A stretch of 64,000 nt of DNA from Brienomyrus brachyistius. Its lineage: Eukaryota; Chordata; Actinopteri; Osteoglossiformes; Mormyridae. Shown here piece after piece: positions 1 to 10,062 of the stretch (position 1 is the first letter of the stretch; each line of letters starts with the position of its first letter). Under the pieces are notes generated by a model that was not told the origin of the DNA, did no database searches, and saw only the letters and a program-made list of their open reading frames with translations. Both the position numbers and the translations under genes were made by a program. The stretch spans positions 186,001 to 250,000 of the forward strand of contig NW_026042452.1 of the NCBI RefSeq assembly GCF_023856365.1, read 5' to 3'.

Positions 1-13
1 GTATTATATAGTT

Positions 14-84
14 GCTGGATAGTGTAGTGGTAAGATCGCCGCCTTTCACACGGGAGACCGGGGTTCGAATCCCGGTTGTGGCCA
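14..84 (+). tRNA. tRNA-Glu(TTC)-like unit (reference copy)
   Basis: This is the reference for all copies. Internal Pol III promoter elements are present: box A TAGTGTAGTGG at 20-30 and box B GGTTCGAATCC at 62-72. The putative anticodon loop CTTTCAC carries TTC at 45-47, which reads as glutamate. The D-loop to T-arm stretch resembles vertebrate tRNA-Asp, with Glu/Gly-like features. Every helix carries at least one mismatch: G5-G68 and T7-T66 in the acceptor stem, G12-G23 in the D stem, C31-A39 and G27-G43 in the anticodon stem, G50-G64 in the T stem. It is probably a decayed tRNA-derived unit rather than a working tRNA gene. This copy is block-side: GAAACAAC follows and no T-run is near. LTR copy 1 follows. 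Confidence 0.6.
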
Positions 85-114
85 GAAACAACTGCTATCA
101 CAACTAGAGATTGA

Positions 115-1885
115 TGTAAGGACATAAAACTTATAGGTCCTGCAGGCCCCAACTCTGATCAGCCTGCATCAGTCCATCTCAGAGCTCCAAGAAAAGGATC
201 CACTGGCCCAGGCAAGATTGGACTCCACGCATCAAACCATCCCTTTTAAGGAAGGCAAAGCCCTGCCGGCTCCTGAGAATAACTGGAGCAATACAGAAAA
301 AGCAAGACCTTTCACCCCCTGGAGTGGCCGGAGTTCCACAGTCAAACCACAGCAACAACAGCTGTCAGTCCCCAGACACAGACACCTTTTCCACTAGAAA
401 TAGGATAACTCACCACACATAGATGTTAGGGACAAATACACGCATGTTTGGTCTCGTTTGAATAGGCATGAGACGGCGAGTGTTATACACTCAGATTTAA
501 GGCAGTATAGTTTTCCCTAAGAGAACTATAGAAACTTCGGCTAAACCCACCAAACTGAGAGAGCCTCTCACATGGCAGAACAAGGGAATTACGACCACCC
601 CCTAAAGTGATCTGATTGGCTGAGGACTTGAGAACCAAGGCCAACAATGCCCCTAAAATTAACCGTTGACCGAAATTGGTCAGTCTTCAGAGACATGCCA
701 TCACCTGGTTTGGATACTTAAGGAAGGGCCTCAGAAGGATTCGGGGAGTTACTCTGTAATCAGAGCTCCCACAGAGAACTGCGTGAAAGTCCATCTGTAG
801 TCAGATACTTTCCGCAGAACTTTGTGCACTCTCAGCTGAGGAATGTGATTGTTTAATATTGTATTTGTCCAAATGTATTTACAAGTATGTGGCCACATGT
901 CAATAATTATATATTGTAATATGTTTAATAAATGTTGTCTTGATTACTTCATGACTGTCTGATTTGCTAACTTCTTTATAAACTTTCCAGATTGGACTTC
1001 TATCCTGATTAGGACTAAAGTGATAAATACTATCTTGCAGCCTCTGGGTTAAATCCCCTTTATCCGGGTCCCAAACTCGACTGCCCAAGTTAAGTTAGGT
1101 GGATACCAAAACCGCACCTCTGGAGTTCGCACACGCTCAGTTACGGGCCGACTTAACCTCTGAGGTCAACACATGCTGATGAAAGGTACCGGTCTGCCCT
1201 CTGAGGGGCGTACACACTATGTTCCTAGGCACCGGGCATAGTCCCTGAGACGCTCACATGGTAAGACAATGGGCGGCATCGGCGGAGTCCCTGAGACGAG
1301 CCCAAAGTAAAACCTCGTACAAACTACCGCAACAAAAGGTGCGCCGTCACAGCCGCTGAGGTTGACACATGTTATGATATGGGCTGCCCCCGGCTGAGCC
1401 TCTGAGGTGGATGTACGTGTGGTTCGGGTAAACATCGGCTTAATCTCCGAGGCACCCACATGCTCAGTAATTGGCAGACACTGGGCCTTTGGGAAATTAT
1501 ATAGGTCGAGGGACCCGAATAATCAGAGGCTGACATTGTCTTAAATGGTGCCGATTTCCGTGCATCTAAGACAAACCCTGTGGAACAAGCCCACGGATCG
1601 CCCTGTCGGCCGAGGCGAATCTGGCGGACTCCTTCGTCAGGGGTAAACTAGAGTTGGTAATCTAAAGGAGAGTCCCGAAGTAATCCGAACAACATAAACG
1701 TCATGACTACAATATACTGAAATAAGGTCATTAATAAAATGGAGTCAGATGTGTGTCTAAAAGAATATCTTGTATATTAAAAAGGGTAAGTAATTCCCAG
1801 GAGCGCTTGGAAGGACCAACACGCATTCACAGCCTTCGGCTGCGCCATTGGATTCCGCCATTGGGCCAGTGGGCGGCTCCCTACA
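115..1885 (+). mobile_element. Solo LTR, copy 1 (complete, 1771 bp)
   Basis: Termini are TGTAAGG...CCCTACA: TG...CA with a 6-of-7 imperfect inverted match. TTGA lies directly on both sides (111-114, 1886-1889), while LTR-free repeats read ATTGATGAGG with one TTGA. This is the signature of integration with a 4-bp target duplication. An LTR-like control region is visible: a weak TATA-like ATACTTAAG near 714, then AATAAA at 927-932 followed by a GT-rich stretch. Downstream, 1117-1493 holds about nine degenerate short repeats around CCTCTGAGG. No gag, pol or env sequence and no partner LTR are present, so it is a solo LTR. Retroviral or Gypsy origin is not resolved. Confidence 0.7.
1117..1493 (+). 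repeat. Degenerate ~45-bp repeat inside the LTR (copy 1)
   Basis: Units start with a core close to CCTCTGAGG and often continue with NNNACACATG. Core starts are at 1117, 1157, 1198, 1243, 1289, 1353, 1399, 1445 and 1486, so the spacing is 40-46 bp with one 64-bp step. Unit bodies differ strongly, so this minisatellite is older than the array. The same stretch recurs in every LTR copy, shortened at the end in copies 3 and 5. Confidence 0.7.
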
Positions 1886-1891
1886 TTGATG

Positions 1892-2613
1892 AGGTACAAC
1901 ACGATTGCTACGACAAGGGGGAGCCAGGACGACAGGTCAGGGGGGAGATATCATCATCCCCACATTCCGAGATTGGGTACCAAGCCCCATATATATTAGT
2001 AGGCTGAATACAAGAGCAGCTGACCTGAGAAATAAGAAATAAGCTAAGCTGGAAACCTGGACCCTCCGACCAAGAATGCGTGAAGTACCCTCAGAAGGTC
2101 TACTAGAAGATGTACGTAGAAGACTACTACAGATCAGCTGATCTACACCACAGCAACAGTGATCCTTGAGCTGGACCGTCTTTGAAGACTCCGTAAATCT
2201 CCGTATAATAATATATATCTACGGGAACGAGCAGAGAACAAGAACAAGATTTGTAAATGTAAGATTTGAAGGACCCGGCATGAAAAATAGAATAGTTCTC
2301 GTCATTAGTGAACATGTGTCTCGTCATTGTGTATCATGGACAGTAAGAGGGGGATCAATAGAGTGTTGTTATTATAACGTCTAAAAAGTATGATGGTCTG
2401 TCGATAAATCAATCAGATAAATAATGAAGTCGTTTTCGCGAACACGCTGGAAAAGCCAGGGGCCGGACCGACTGTAGGGGGCGTGGCCAGAGACAGCCAT
2501 CTCAGGCTGTCAAGTCTCCCGTTTTGGCCGGGAAACTACCGTATTTTACTTCTCTTTCCCGCCGTCCTCCCGTATTAGTATTTTCCCGTAAATCTCCCTT
2601 ATATTATATAGTT
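1892..2613 (+). repeat. Satellite block B1 (long form, reference)
   Basis: Reference block. It starts AGGTACAACACG after the TTGATG that closes the LTR. Landmarks: the 14-bp palindrome AGATCAGCTGATCT near 2131, the motif CCGTAAATCTCC twice (near 2191 and 2587), and a 3' part rich in CCGTATT-like steps. The long form keeps GAACACGCTGG and a GC-rich insert ending GGCGTGGCCAGAGACAGCC near 2440-2500. Overlapping open frames of 66 and 72 codons on opposite strands recur in most blocks without recognisable motifs. Confidence 0.85.
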
Positions 2614-2684
2614 GCTGGATAGTGTAGTGGTAAGATCGCCGCCTTTCACACGGGAGACCGGGGTTCGAATCCCGGTTGTGGCCA
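2614..2684 (+). tRNA. tRNA-Glu(TTC)-like unit, spacer-side
   Basis: This is the reference for the spacer-side class: the AT spacer follows directly and gives a TTTT, a minimal Pol III terminator, about 10 bases past the unit. It closes block B1. Confidence 0.6.
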
Positions 2685-2758
2685 AAAATATATTTTATAT
2701 ATTTTATATATTTATATTATATTTATATTATATTTTTTATATATTGTATTATATAGTT

Positions 2759-2829
2759 GCTGGATAGTGTAGTGGTAAGATCGCCGCCTTTCACACGGGA
2801 GACCGGGGTTCGAATCCCGGTTGTGGCCA
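2759..2829 (+). tRNA. tRNA-Glu(TTC)-like unit, block-side
   Basis: Second unit of the pair with 2614, at the 145-bp period; leads into block B2. Confidence 0.6.
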
Positions 2830-2861
2830 GAAACAACTGCTATCACAACTAGAGATTGATG

Positions 2862-3550
2862 AGGTACAACACGATTGCTACGACAAGGGGGAGCCAGGAC
2901 GACAGGTCAGGGGGGAGATATCATCATCCCCACATTCCGAGATTGGGTACCAAGCCCCATATATATTAGTAGGCTGAATACAAGAGCAGCTGACCTGAGA
3001 AATAAGAAATAAGCTAAGCTGGAAACCTGGACCCTCCGACCAAGAATGCGTGAAGTACCCTCAGAAGGTCTACTAGAAGATGTACGTAGAAGACTACTAC
3101 AGATCAGCTGAACAGTGATCCTTGAGCTGGACCGTCTTTGAAGACTCCGTAAATCTCCGTAAATCTCCGTATAATAATATATATCTACGGGAACGAGCAG
3201 AGAACAAGAACAAGATTTGTAAATGTAAGATTTGAAGGACCCGGCATGAAAAATAGAATAGTTCTCGTCATTAGTGAACATGTGTCTCGTCATTGTGTAT
3301 CATGGACAGTAAGAGGGGGATCAATAGAGTGTTGTTATTATAACGTCTAAAAAGTATGATGGTCTGTCGATAAATCAATCAGATAAATAATGAAGTCGTT
3401 TTCGCGAACACGCTGGAAAAGCCAGGGGCCGGACCGACTGTAGGGGGCGTGGCCAGAGACAGCCATCTCAGGCTGTCAAGTCTCCCGTTTTGGCCGGGAA
3501 ACTACCGTATTTTACTTCTCTTTCCCGCCGTCCTCCCGTATTAGTATTTT
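2862..3550 (+). repeat. Block B2 (long, 3'-truncated)
   Basis: Lacks the palindrome's right half (CAGCTGAACAGTG) and carries an extra CCGTAAATCT step. Breaks at TTAGTATTTT directly into B3, with no tRNA-like unit between. Confidence 0.85.
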
Positions 3551-4101
3551 CAGCAGCTGACCTGAGAAATAAGAAATAAGCTAAGCTGGAAACCTGGACC
3601 CTCCGACCAAGAATGCGTGAAGTACCCTCAGAAGGTCTACTAGAAGATGTACGTAGAAGACTACTACAGATCAGCTGATCTACACCACAGCAACAGTGAT
3701 CCTTGAGCTGGACCGTCTTTGAAGACTCCGTAAATCTCCGTATAATAATATATATCTACGGGAACGAGCAGAGAACAAGAACAAGATTTGTAAATGTAAG
3801 ATTTGAAGGACCCGGCATGAAAAATAGAATAGTTCTCGTCATTAGTGAACATGTGTCTCGTCATTGTGTATCATGGACAGTAAGAGGGGGATCAATAGAG
3901 TGTTGTTATTATAACGTCTAAAAAGTATGATGGTCTGTCGATAAATCAATCAGATAAATAATGAAGTCGTTTTCGCTGGAAAAGCCATCTCAGGCTGTCA
4001 AGTCTCCCGTTTTGGCCGGGAAACTACCGTATTTTACTTCTCTTTCGCGCCGTCCTCCCGTATTAGTATTTTCCCGTAAATCTCCCTTATATTATATAGT
4101 T
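3551..4101 (+). repeat. Block B3 (short, 5'-truncated)
   Basis: Starts inside the block at CAGCAGCTGACCTGAG. Short-form 3' part: TTTTCGCTGGAAAAGCCATC. Confidence 0.85.
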
Positions 4102-4172
4102 GCTGGATAGTGTAGTGGTAAGATCGCCGCCTTTCACACGGGAGACCGGGGTTCGAATCCCGGTTGTGGCCA
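4102..4172 (+). tRNA. tRNA-Glu(TTC)-like unit, spacer-side
   Basis: Closes head-truncated block B3. Confidence 0.6.
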
Positions 4173-4246
4173 AAAATATATTTTATATATTTTATATATT
4201 TATATTATATTTATATTATATTTTTTATATATTGTATTATATAGTT

Positions 4247-4317
4247 GCTGGATAGTGTAGTGGTAAGATCGCCGCCTTTCACACGGGAGACCGGGGTTCG
4301 AATCCCGGTTGTGGCCA
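4247..4317 (+). tRNA. tRNA-Glu(TTC)-like unit, block-side
   Basis: Pair partner of 4102; leads into block B4. Confidence 0.6.
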
Positions 4318-4349
4318 GAAACAACTGCTATCACAACTAGAGATTGATG

Positions 4350-4982
4350 AGGTACAACACGATTGCTACGACAAGGGGGAGCCAGGACGACAGGTCAGGG
4401 GGGAGATATCATCATCCCCACATTCCGAGATTGGGTACCAAGCCCCATATATATTAGTAGGCTGAATACAAGAGCAGCTGACCTGAGAAATAAGAAATAA
4501 GCTAAGCTGGAAACCTGGACCCTCCGACCAAGAATGCGTGAAGTACCCTCAGAAGGTCTACTAGAAGATGTACGTAGAAGACTACTACAGATCAGCTGAT
4601 CTACACCACAGCAACAGTGATCCTTGAGCTGGACCGTCTTTGAAGACTCCGTAAATCTCCGTATAATAATATATATCTACGGGAACGAGCAGAGAACAAG
4701 AACAAGATTTGTAAATGTAAGATTTGAAGGACCCGGCATGAAAAATAGAATAGTTCTCGTCATTAGTGAACATGTGTCTCGTCATTGTGTATCATGGACA
4801 GTAAGAGGGGGATCAATAGAGTGAAACGTTTATACGATTATAAACGATTATAACGTCTAAAAAGTATGATGGTCTGTCGATAAATCAATCAGATAAATAA
4901 TGAAGTCGTTTTCGCGAACACGCTGGAAAAGCCAGGGGCCGGACCGACTGTAGGGGGCGTGGCCAGAGACAGCCATCTCAGG
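4350..4982 (+). repeat. Block B4 (long, 3'-truncated)
   Basis: Carries a local duplication near 4825-4857 (AACGTTTATACGATTATAAACG) where other blocks read GTTGTTATTATAACG. Breaks after CATCTCAGG. Confidence 0.85.
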
Positions 4983-5520
4983 ACCTTTCGCGGCGCTGAC
5001 CTGAGAAATAAGAAATAAGCTAAGCTGGAAACCTGGACCCTCCGACCAAGAATGCGTGAAGTACCCTCAGAAGGTCTACTAGAAGATGTACGTAGAAGAC
5101 TACTACAGATCAGCTGATCTACACCACAGCAACAGTGATCCTTGAGCTGGACCGTCTTTGAAGACTCCGTAAATCTCCGTATAATAATATATATCTACGG
5201 GAACGAGCAGAGATGTAAGATTTGAAGGACCCGGCATGAAAAATAGAATAGTTCTCGTCATTAGTGAACATGTGTCTCGTCATTGTGTATCATGGACAGT
5301 AAGAGGGGGATCAATAGAGTGTTGTTATTATAACGTCTAAAAAGTATGATGGTCTGTCGATAAATCAATCAGATAAATAATGAAGTCGTTTTCGCTGGAA
5401 AAGCCATCTCAGGCTGTCAAGTCTCCCGTTTTGGCCGGGAAACTACCGTATTTTACTTCTCTTTCCCGCCGTCCTCCCGTATTAGTATTTTCCCGTAAAT
5501 CTCCCTTATATTATATAGTT
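4983..5520 (+). repeat. Block B5 (short, 5'-truncated)
   Basis: Joined to B4 through the filler ACCTTTCGCGGC. Also lacks about 18 bp (AACAAGAACAAGATTTGTAA) near 5213. Confidence 0.85.
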
Positions 5521-5591
5521 GCTGGATAGTGTAGTGGTAAGATCGCCGCCTTTCACACGGGAGACCGGGGTTCGAATCCCGGTTGTGGCCA
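5521..5591 (+). tRNA. tRNA-Glu(TTC)-like unit, spacer-side
   Basis: Closes block B5. Confidence 0.6.
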
Positions 5592-5665
5592 AAAATATAT
5601 TTTATATATTTTATATATTTATATTATATTTATATTATATTTTTTATATATTGTATTATATAGTT

Positions 5666-5736
5666 GCTGGATAGTGTAGTGGTAAGATCGCCGCCTTTCA
5701 CACGGGAGACCGGGGTTCGAATCCCGGTTGTGGCCA
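5666..5736 (+). tRNA. tRNA-Glu(TTC)-like unit, block-side
   Basis: Pair partner of 5521; leads into block B6. Confidence 0.6.
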
Positions 5737-5768
5737 GAAACAACTGCTATCACAACTAGAGATTGATG

Positions 5769-6484
5769 AGGTACAACACGATTGCTACGACAAGGGGGAG
5801 CCAGGACGACAGGTCAGGGGGGAGATATCATCATCCCCACATTCCGAGATTGGGTACCAAGCCCCATATATATTAGTAGGCTGAATACAAGAGCAGCTGA
5901 CCTGAGAAATAAGAAATAAGCTAAGCTGGAAACCTGGACCCTCCGACCAAGAATGCGTGAAGTACCCTCAGAAGGTCTACTAGAAGATGTACGTAGAAGA
6001 CTACTACAGATCAGCTGATCTACACCACAGCAACAGTGATCCTTGAGCTGGACCGTCTTTGAAGACTCCGTAAATCTCCGTATAATAATATATATCTACG
6101 GGAACGAGCAGAGAACAAGAACAAGATTTGTAAATGTAAGATTTGAAGGACCCGGCATGAAAAATAGAATAGTTCTCGTCATTAGTGAACATGTGTCTCG
6201 TCATTGTGTATCATGGACAGTAAGATCAATAGAGTGTTGTTATTATAACGTCTAAAAAGTATGATGGTCTGTCGATAAATCAATCAGATAAATAATGAAG
6301 TCGTTTTCGCGAACACGCTGGAAAAGCCAGGGGCCGGACCGACTGTAGGGGGCGTGGCCAGAGACAGCCATCTCAGGCTGTCAAGTCTCCCGTTTTGGCC
6401 AGGAAACTACCGTATTTTACTTCTCTTTCCCGCCGTCCTCCCGTATTAGTATTTTCCCGTAAATCTCCCTTATATTATATAGTT
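5769..6484 (+). repeat. Block B6 (long)
   Basis: Six bases are missing at GTAAGATCAATAG. Carries the TTGGCCAGG variant shared with B11, B13 and B15. Confidence 0.85.
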
Positions 6485-6555
6485 GCTGGATAGTGTAGTG
6501 GTAAGATCGCCGCCTTTCACACGGGAGACCGGGGTTCGAATCCCGGTTGTGGCCA
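6485..6555 (+). tRNA. tRNA-Glu(TTC)-like unit, spacer-side
   Basis: Closes block B6. Confidence 0.6.
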
Positions 6556-6629
6556 AAAATATATTTTATATATTTTATATATTTATATTATATTTATATT
6601 ATATTTTTTATATATTGTATTATATAGTT

Positions 6630-6700
6630 GCTGGATAGTGTAGTGGTAAGATCGCCGCCTTTCACACGGGAGACCGGGGTTCGAATCCCGGTTGTGGCCA
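6630..6700 (+). tRNA. tRNA-Glu(TTC)-like unit, block-side
   Basis: Pair partner of 6485; leads into the internally deleted block B7. Confidence 0.6.
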
Positions 6701-6732
6701 GAAACAACTGCTATCACAACTAGAGATTGATG

Positions 6733-7118
6733 AGGTACAACACGATTGCTACGACAAGGGGGAGCCAGGACGACAGGTCAGGGGGGAGATATCATCATCC
6801 CCACATTCCGAGATTGGGTACCAAGCCCCATATATATTAGTAGGCTGAATACAAGAGCAGCTGACCTGAGAAATAAATCAATAAATCAATAAATCAGCTG
6901 ACCTGTCGATAAATCAATCAGATAAATAATGAAGTCGTTTTCGCGAACACGCTGGAAAAGCCAGGGGCCGGACCGACTGTAGGGGGCGTGGCCAGAGACA
7001 GCCATCTCAGGCTGTCAAGTCTCCCGTTTTGGCCGGGAAACTACCGTATTTTACTTCTCTTTCGCGCCGTCCTCCCGTATTAGTATTTTCCCGTAAATCT
7101 CCCTTATATTATATAGTT
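6733..7118 (+). repeat. Block B7 (internal deletion)
   Basis: Only 386 bp. A simple run of AATAAATC steps near 6871-6895 bridges the deletion, then the block resumes at CTGTCGATAAATC. Confidence 0.85.
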
Positions 7119-7189
7119 GCTGGATAGTGTAGTGGTAAGATCGCCGCCTTTCACACGGGAGACCGGGGTTCGAATCCCGGTTGTGGCCA
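7119..7189 (+). tRNA. tRNA-Glu(TTC)-like unit, spacer-side
   Basis: Closes block B7. Confidence 0.6.
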
Positions 7190-7263
7190 AAAATATATTT
7201 TATATATTTTATATATTTATATTATATTTATATTATATTTTTTATATATTGTATTATATAGTT

Positions 7264-7334
7264 GCTGGATAGTGTAGTGGTAAGATCGCCGCCTTTCACA
7301 CGGGAGACCGGGGTTCGAATCCCGGTTGTGGCCA
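7264..7334 (+). tRNA. tRNA-Glu(TTC)-like unit, block-side
   Basis: Pair partner of 7119; immediately upstream of LTR copy 2. Confidence 0.6.
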
Positions 7335-7364
7335 GAAACAACTGCTATCACAACTAGAGATTGA

Positions 7365-9135
7365 TGTAAGGACATAAAACTTATAGGTCCTGCAGGCCCC
7401 AACTCTGATCAGCCTGCATCAGTCCATCTCAGAGCTCCAAGAAAAGGATCCACTGGCCCAGGCAAGATTGGACTCCACGCATCAAACCATCCCTTTTAAG
7501 GAAGGCAAAGCCCTGCCGGCTCCTGAGAATAACTGGAGCAATACAGAAAAAGCAAGACCTTTCACCCCCTGGAGTGGCCGGAGTTCCACAGTCAAACCAC
7601 AGCAACAACAGCTGTCAGTCCCCAGACACAGACACCTTTTCCACTAGAAATAGGATAACTCACCACACATAGATGTTAGGGACAAATACACGCATGTTTG
7701 GTCTCGTTTGAATAGGCATGAGACGGCGAGTGTTATACACTCAGATTTAAGGCAGTATAGTTTTCCCTAAGAGAACTATAGAAACTTCGGCTAAACCCAC
7801 CAAACTGAGAGAGCCTCTCACATGGCAGAACAAGGGAATTACGACCACCCCCTAAAGTGATCTGATTGGCTGAGGACTTGAGAACCAAGGCCAACAATGC
7901 CCCTAAAATTAACCGTTGACCGAAATTGGTCAGTCTTCAGAGACATGCCATCACCTGGTTTGGATACTTAAGGAAGGGCCTCAGAAGGATTCGGGGAGTT
8001 ACTCTGTAATCAGAGCTCCCACAGAGAACTGCGTGAAAGTCCATCTGTAGTCAGATACTTTCCGCAGAACTTTGTGCACTCTCAGCTGAGGAATGTGATT
8101 GTTTAATATTGTATTTGTCCAAATGTATTTACAAGTATGTGGCCACATGTCAATAATTATATATTGTAATATGTTTAATAAATGTTGTCTTGATTACTTC
8201 ATGACTGTCTGATTTGCTAACTTCTTTATAAACTTTCCAGATTGGACTTCTATCCTGATTAGGACTAAAGTGATAAATACTATCTTGCAGCCTCTGGGTT
8301 AAATCCCCTTTATCCGGGTCCCAAACTCGACTGCCCAAGTTAAGTTAGGTGGATACCAAAACCGCACCTCTGGAGTTCGCACACGCTCAGTTACGGGCCG
8401 ACTTAACCTCTGAGGTCAACACATGCTGATGAAAGGTACCGGTCTGCCCTCTGAGGGGCGTACACACTATGTTCCTAGGCACCGGGCATAGTCCCTGAGA
8501 CGCTCACATGGTAAGACAATGGGCGGCATCGGCGGAGTCCCTGAGACGAGCCCAAAGTAAAACCTCGTACAAACTACCGCAACAAAAGGTGCGCCGTCAC
8601 AGCCGCTGAGGTTGACACATGTTATGATATGGGCTGCCCCCGGCTGAGCCTCTGAGGTGGATGTACGTGTGGTTCGGGTAAACATCGGCTTAATCTCCGA
8701 GGCACCCACATGCTCAGTAATTGGCAGACACTGGGCCTTTGGGAAATTATATAGGTCGAGGGACCCGAATAATCAGAGGCTGACATTGTCTTAAATGGTG
8801 CCGATTTCCGTGCATCTAAGACAAACCCTGTGGAACAAGCCCACGGATCGCCCTGTCGGCCGAGGCGAATCTGGCGGACTCCTTCGTCAGGGGTAAACTA
8901 GAGTTGGTAATCTAAAGGAGAGTCCCGAAGTAATCCGAACAACATAAACGTCATGACTACAATATACTGAAATAAGGTCATTAATAAAATGGAGTCAGAT
9001 GTGTGTCTAAAAGAATATCTTGTATATTAAAAAGGGTAAGTAATTCCCAGGAGCGCTTGGAAGGACCAACACGCATTCACAGCCTTCGGCTGCGCCATTG
9101 GATTCCGCCATTGGGCCAGTGGGCGGCTCCCTACA
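7365..9135 (+). mobile_element. Solo LTR, copy 2 (complete)
   Basis: Same termini and TTGA flanks as copy 1, 7250 bp after it. By eye no sequence differences from copy 1. Confidence 0.7.
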
Positions 9136-9141
9136 TTGATG

Positions 9142-9814
9142 AGGTACAACACGATTGCTACGACAAGGGGGAGCCAGGACGACAGGTCAGGGGGGAGATA
9201 TCATCATCCCCACATTCCGAGATTGGGTACCAAGCCCCATATATATTAGTAGGCTGAATACAAGAGCAGCTGACCTGAGAAATAAGAAATAAGCTAAGCT
9301 GGAAACCTGGACCCTCCGACCAAGAATGCGTGAAGTACCCTCAGAAGGTCTACTAGAAGATGTACGTAGAAGACTACTACAGATCAGCTGATCTACACCA
9401 CAGCAACAGTGATCCTTGAGCTGGACCGTCTTTGAAGACTCCGTAAATCTCCGTATAATAATATATATCTACGGGAACGAGCAGAGAACAAGAACAAGAT
9501 TTGTAAATGTAAGATTTGAAGGACCCGGCATGAAAAATAGAATAGTTCTCGTCATTAGTGAACATGTGTCTCGTCATTGTGTATCATGGACAGTAAGAGG
9601 GGGATCAATAGAGTGTTGTTATTATAACGTCTAAAAAGTATGATGGTCTGTCGATAAATCAATCAGATAAATAATGAAGTCGTTTTCGCTGGAAAAGCCA
9701 TCTCAGGCTGTCAAGTCTCCCGTTTTGGCCGGGAAACTACCGTATTTTACTTCTCTTTCGCGCCGTCCTCCCGTATTAGTATTTTCCCGTAAATCTCCCT
9801 TATATTATATAGTT
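9142..9814 (+). repeat. Block B8 (short)
   Basis: Follows LTR copy 2. Confidence 0.85.
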
Positions 9815-9885
9815 GCTGGATAGTGTAGTGGTAAGATCGCCGCCTTTCACACGGGAGACCGGGGTTCGAATCCCGGTTGTGGCCA
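9815..9885 (+). tRNA. tRNA-Glu(TTC)-like unit, spacer-side
   Basis: Closes block B8. Confidence 0.6.
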
Positions 9886-9959
9886 AAAATATATTTTATA
9901 TATTTTATATATTTATATTATATTTATATTATATTTTTTATATATTGTATTATATAGTT

Positions 9960-10030
9960 GCTGGATAGTGTAGTGGTAAGATCGCCGCCTTTCACACGGG
10001 AGACCGGGGTTCGAATCCCGGTTGTGGCCA
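9960..10030 (+). tRNA. tRNA-Glu(TTC)-like unit, block-side
   Basis: Pair partner of 9815; leads into block B9. Confidence 0.6.
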
Positions 10031-10062
10031 GAAACAACTGCTATCACAACTAGAGATTGATG

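Noticed and set aside
900..1459. Minus-strand frames of 62 and 80 codons in every LTR copy.
   Set aside because: They lie across the AATAAA and the degenerate minisatellite and have no retroviral or host motif; their conservation equals that of the surrounding DNA.
2127..2384. Opposite-strand open frames of 66 and 72 codons that recur with identical protein sequence in most B blocks.
   Set aside because: They are fixed parts of a homogenised satellite. They have no recognisable motif, overlap on both strands, and are broken wherever the block is rearranged. Recurrence reflects DNA copying, not protein selection.
7217..7402. Minus-strand frame containing GHNRDSNPGLPCERRRSYH.
   Set aside because: This is the antisense translation of the tRNA-like unit, a common false protein in tRNA-derived repeats.
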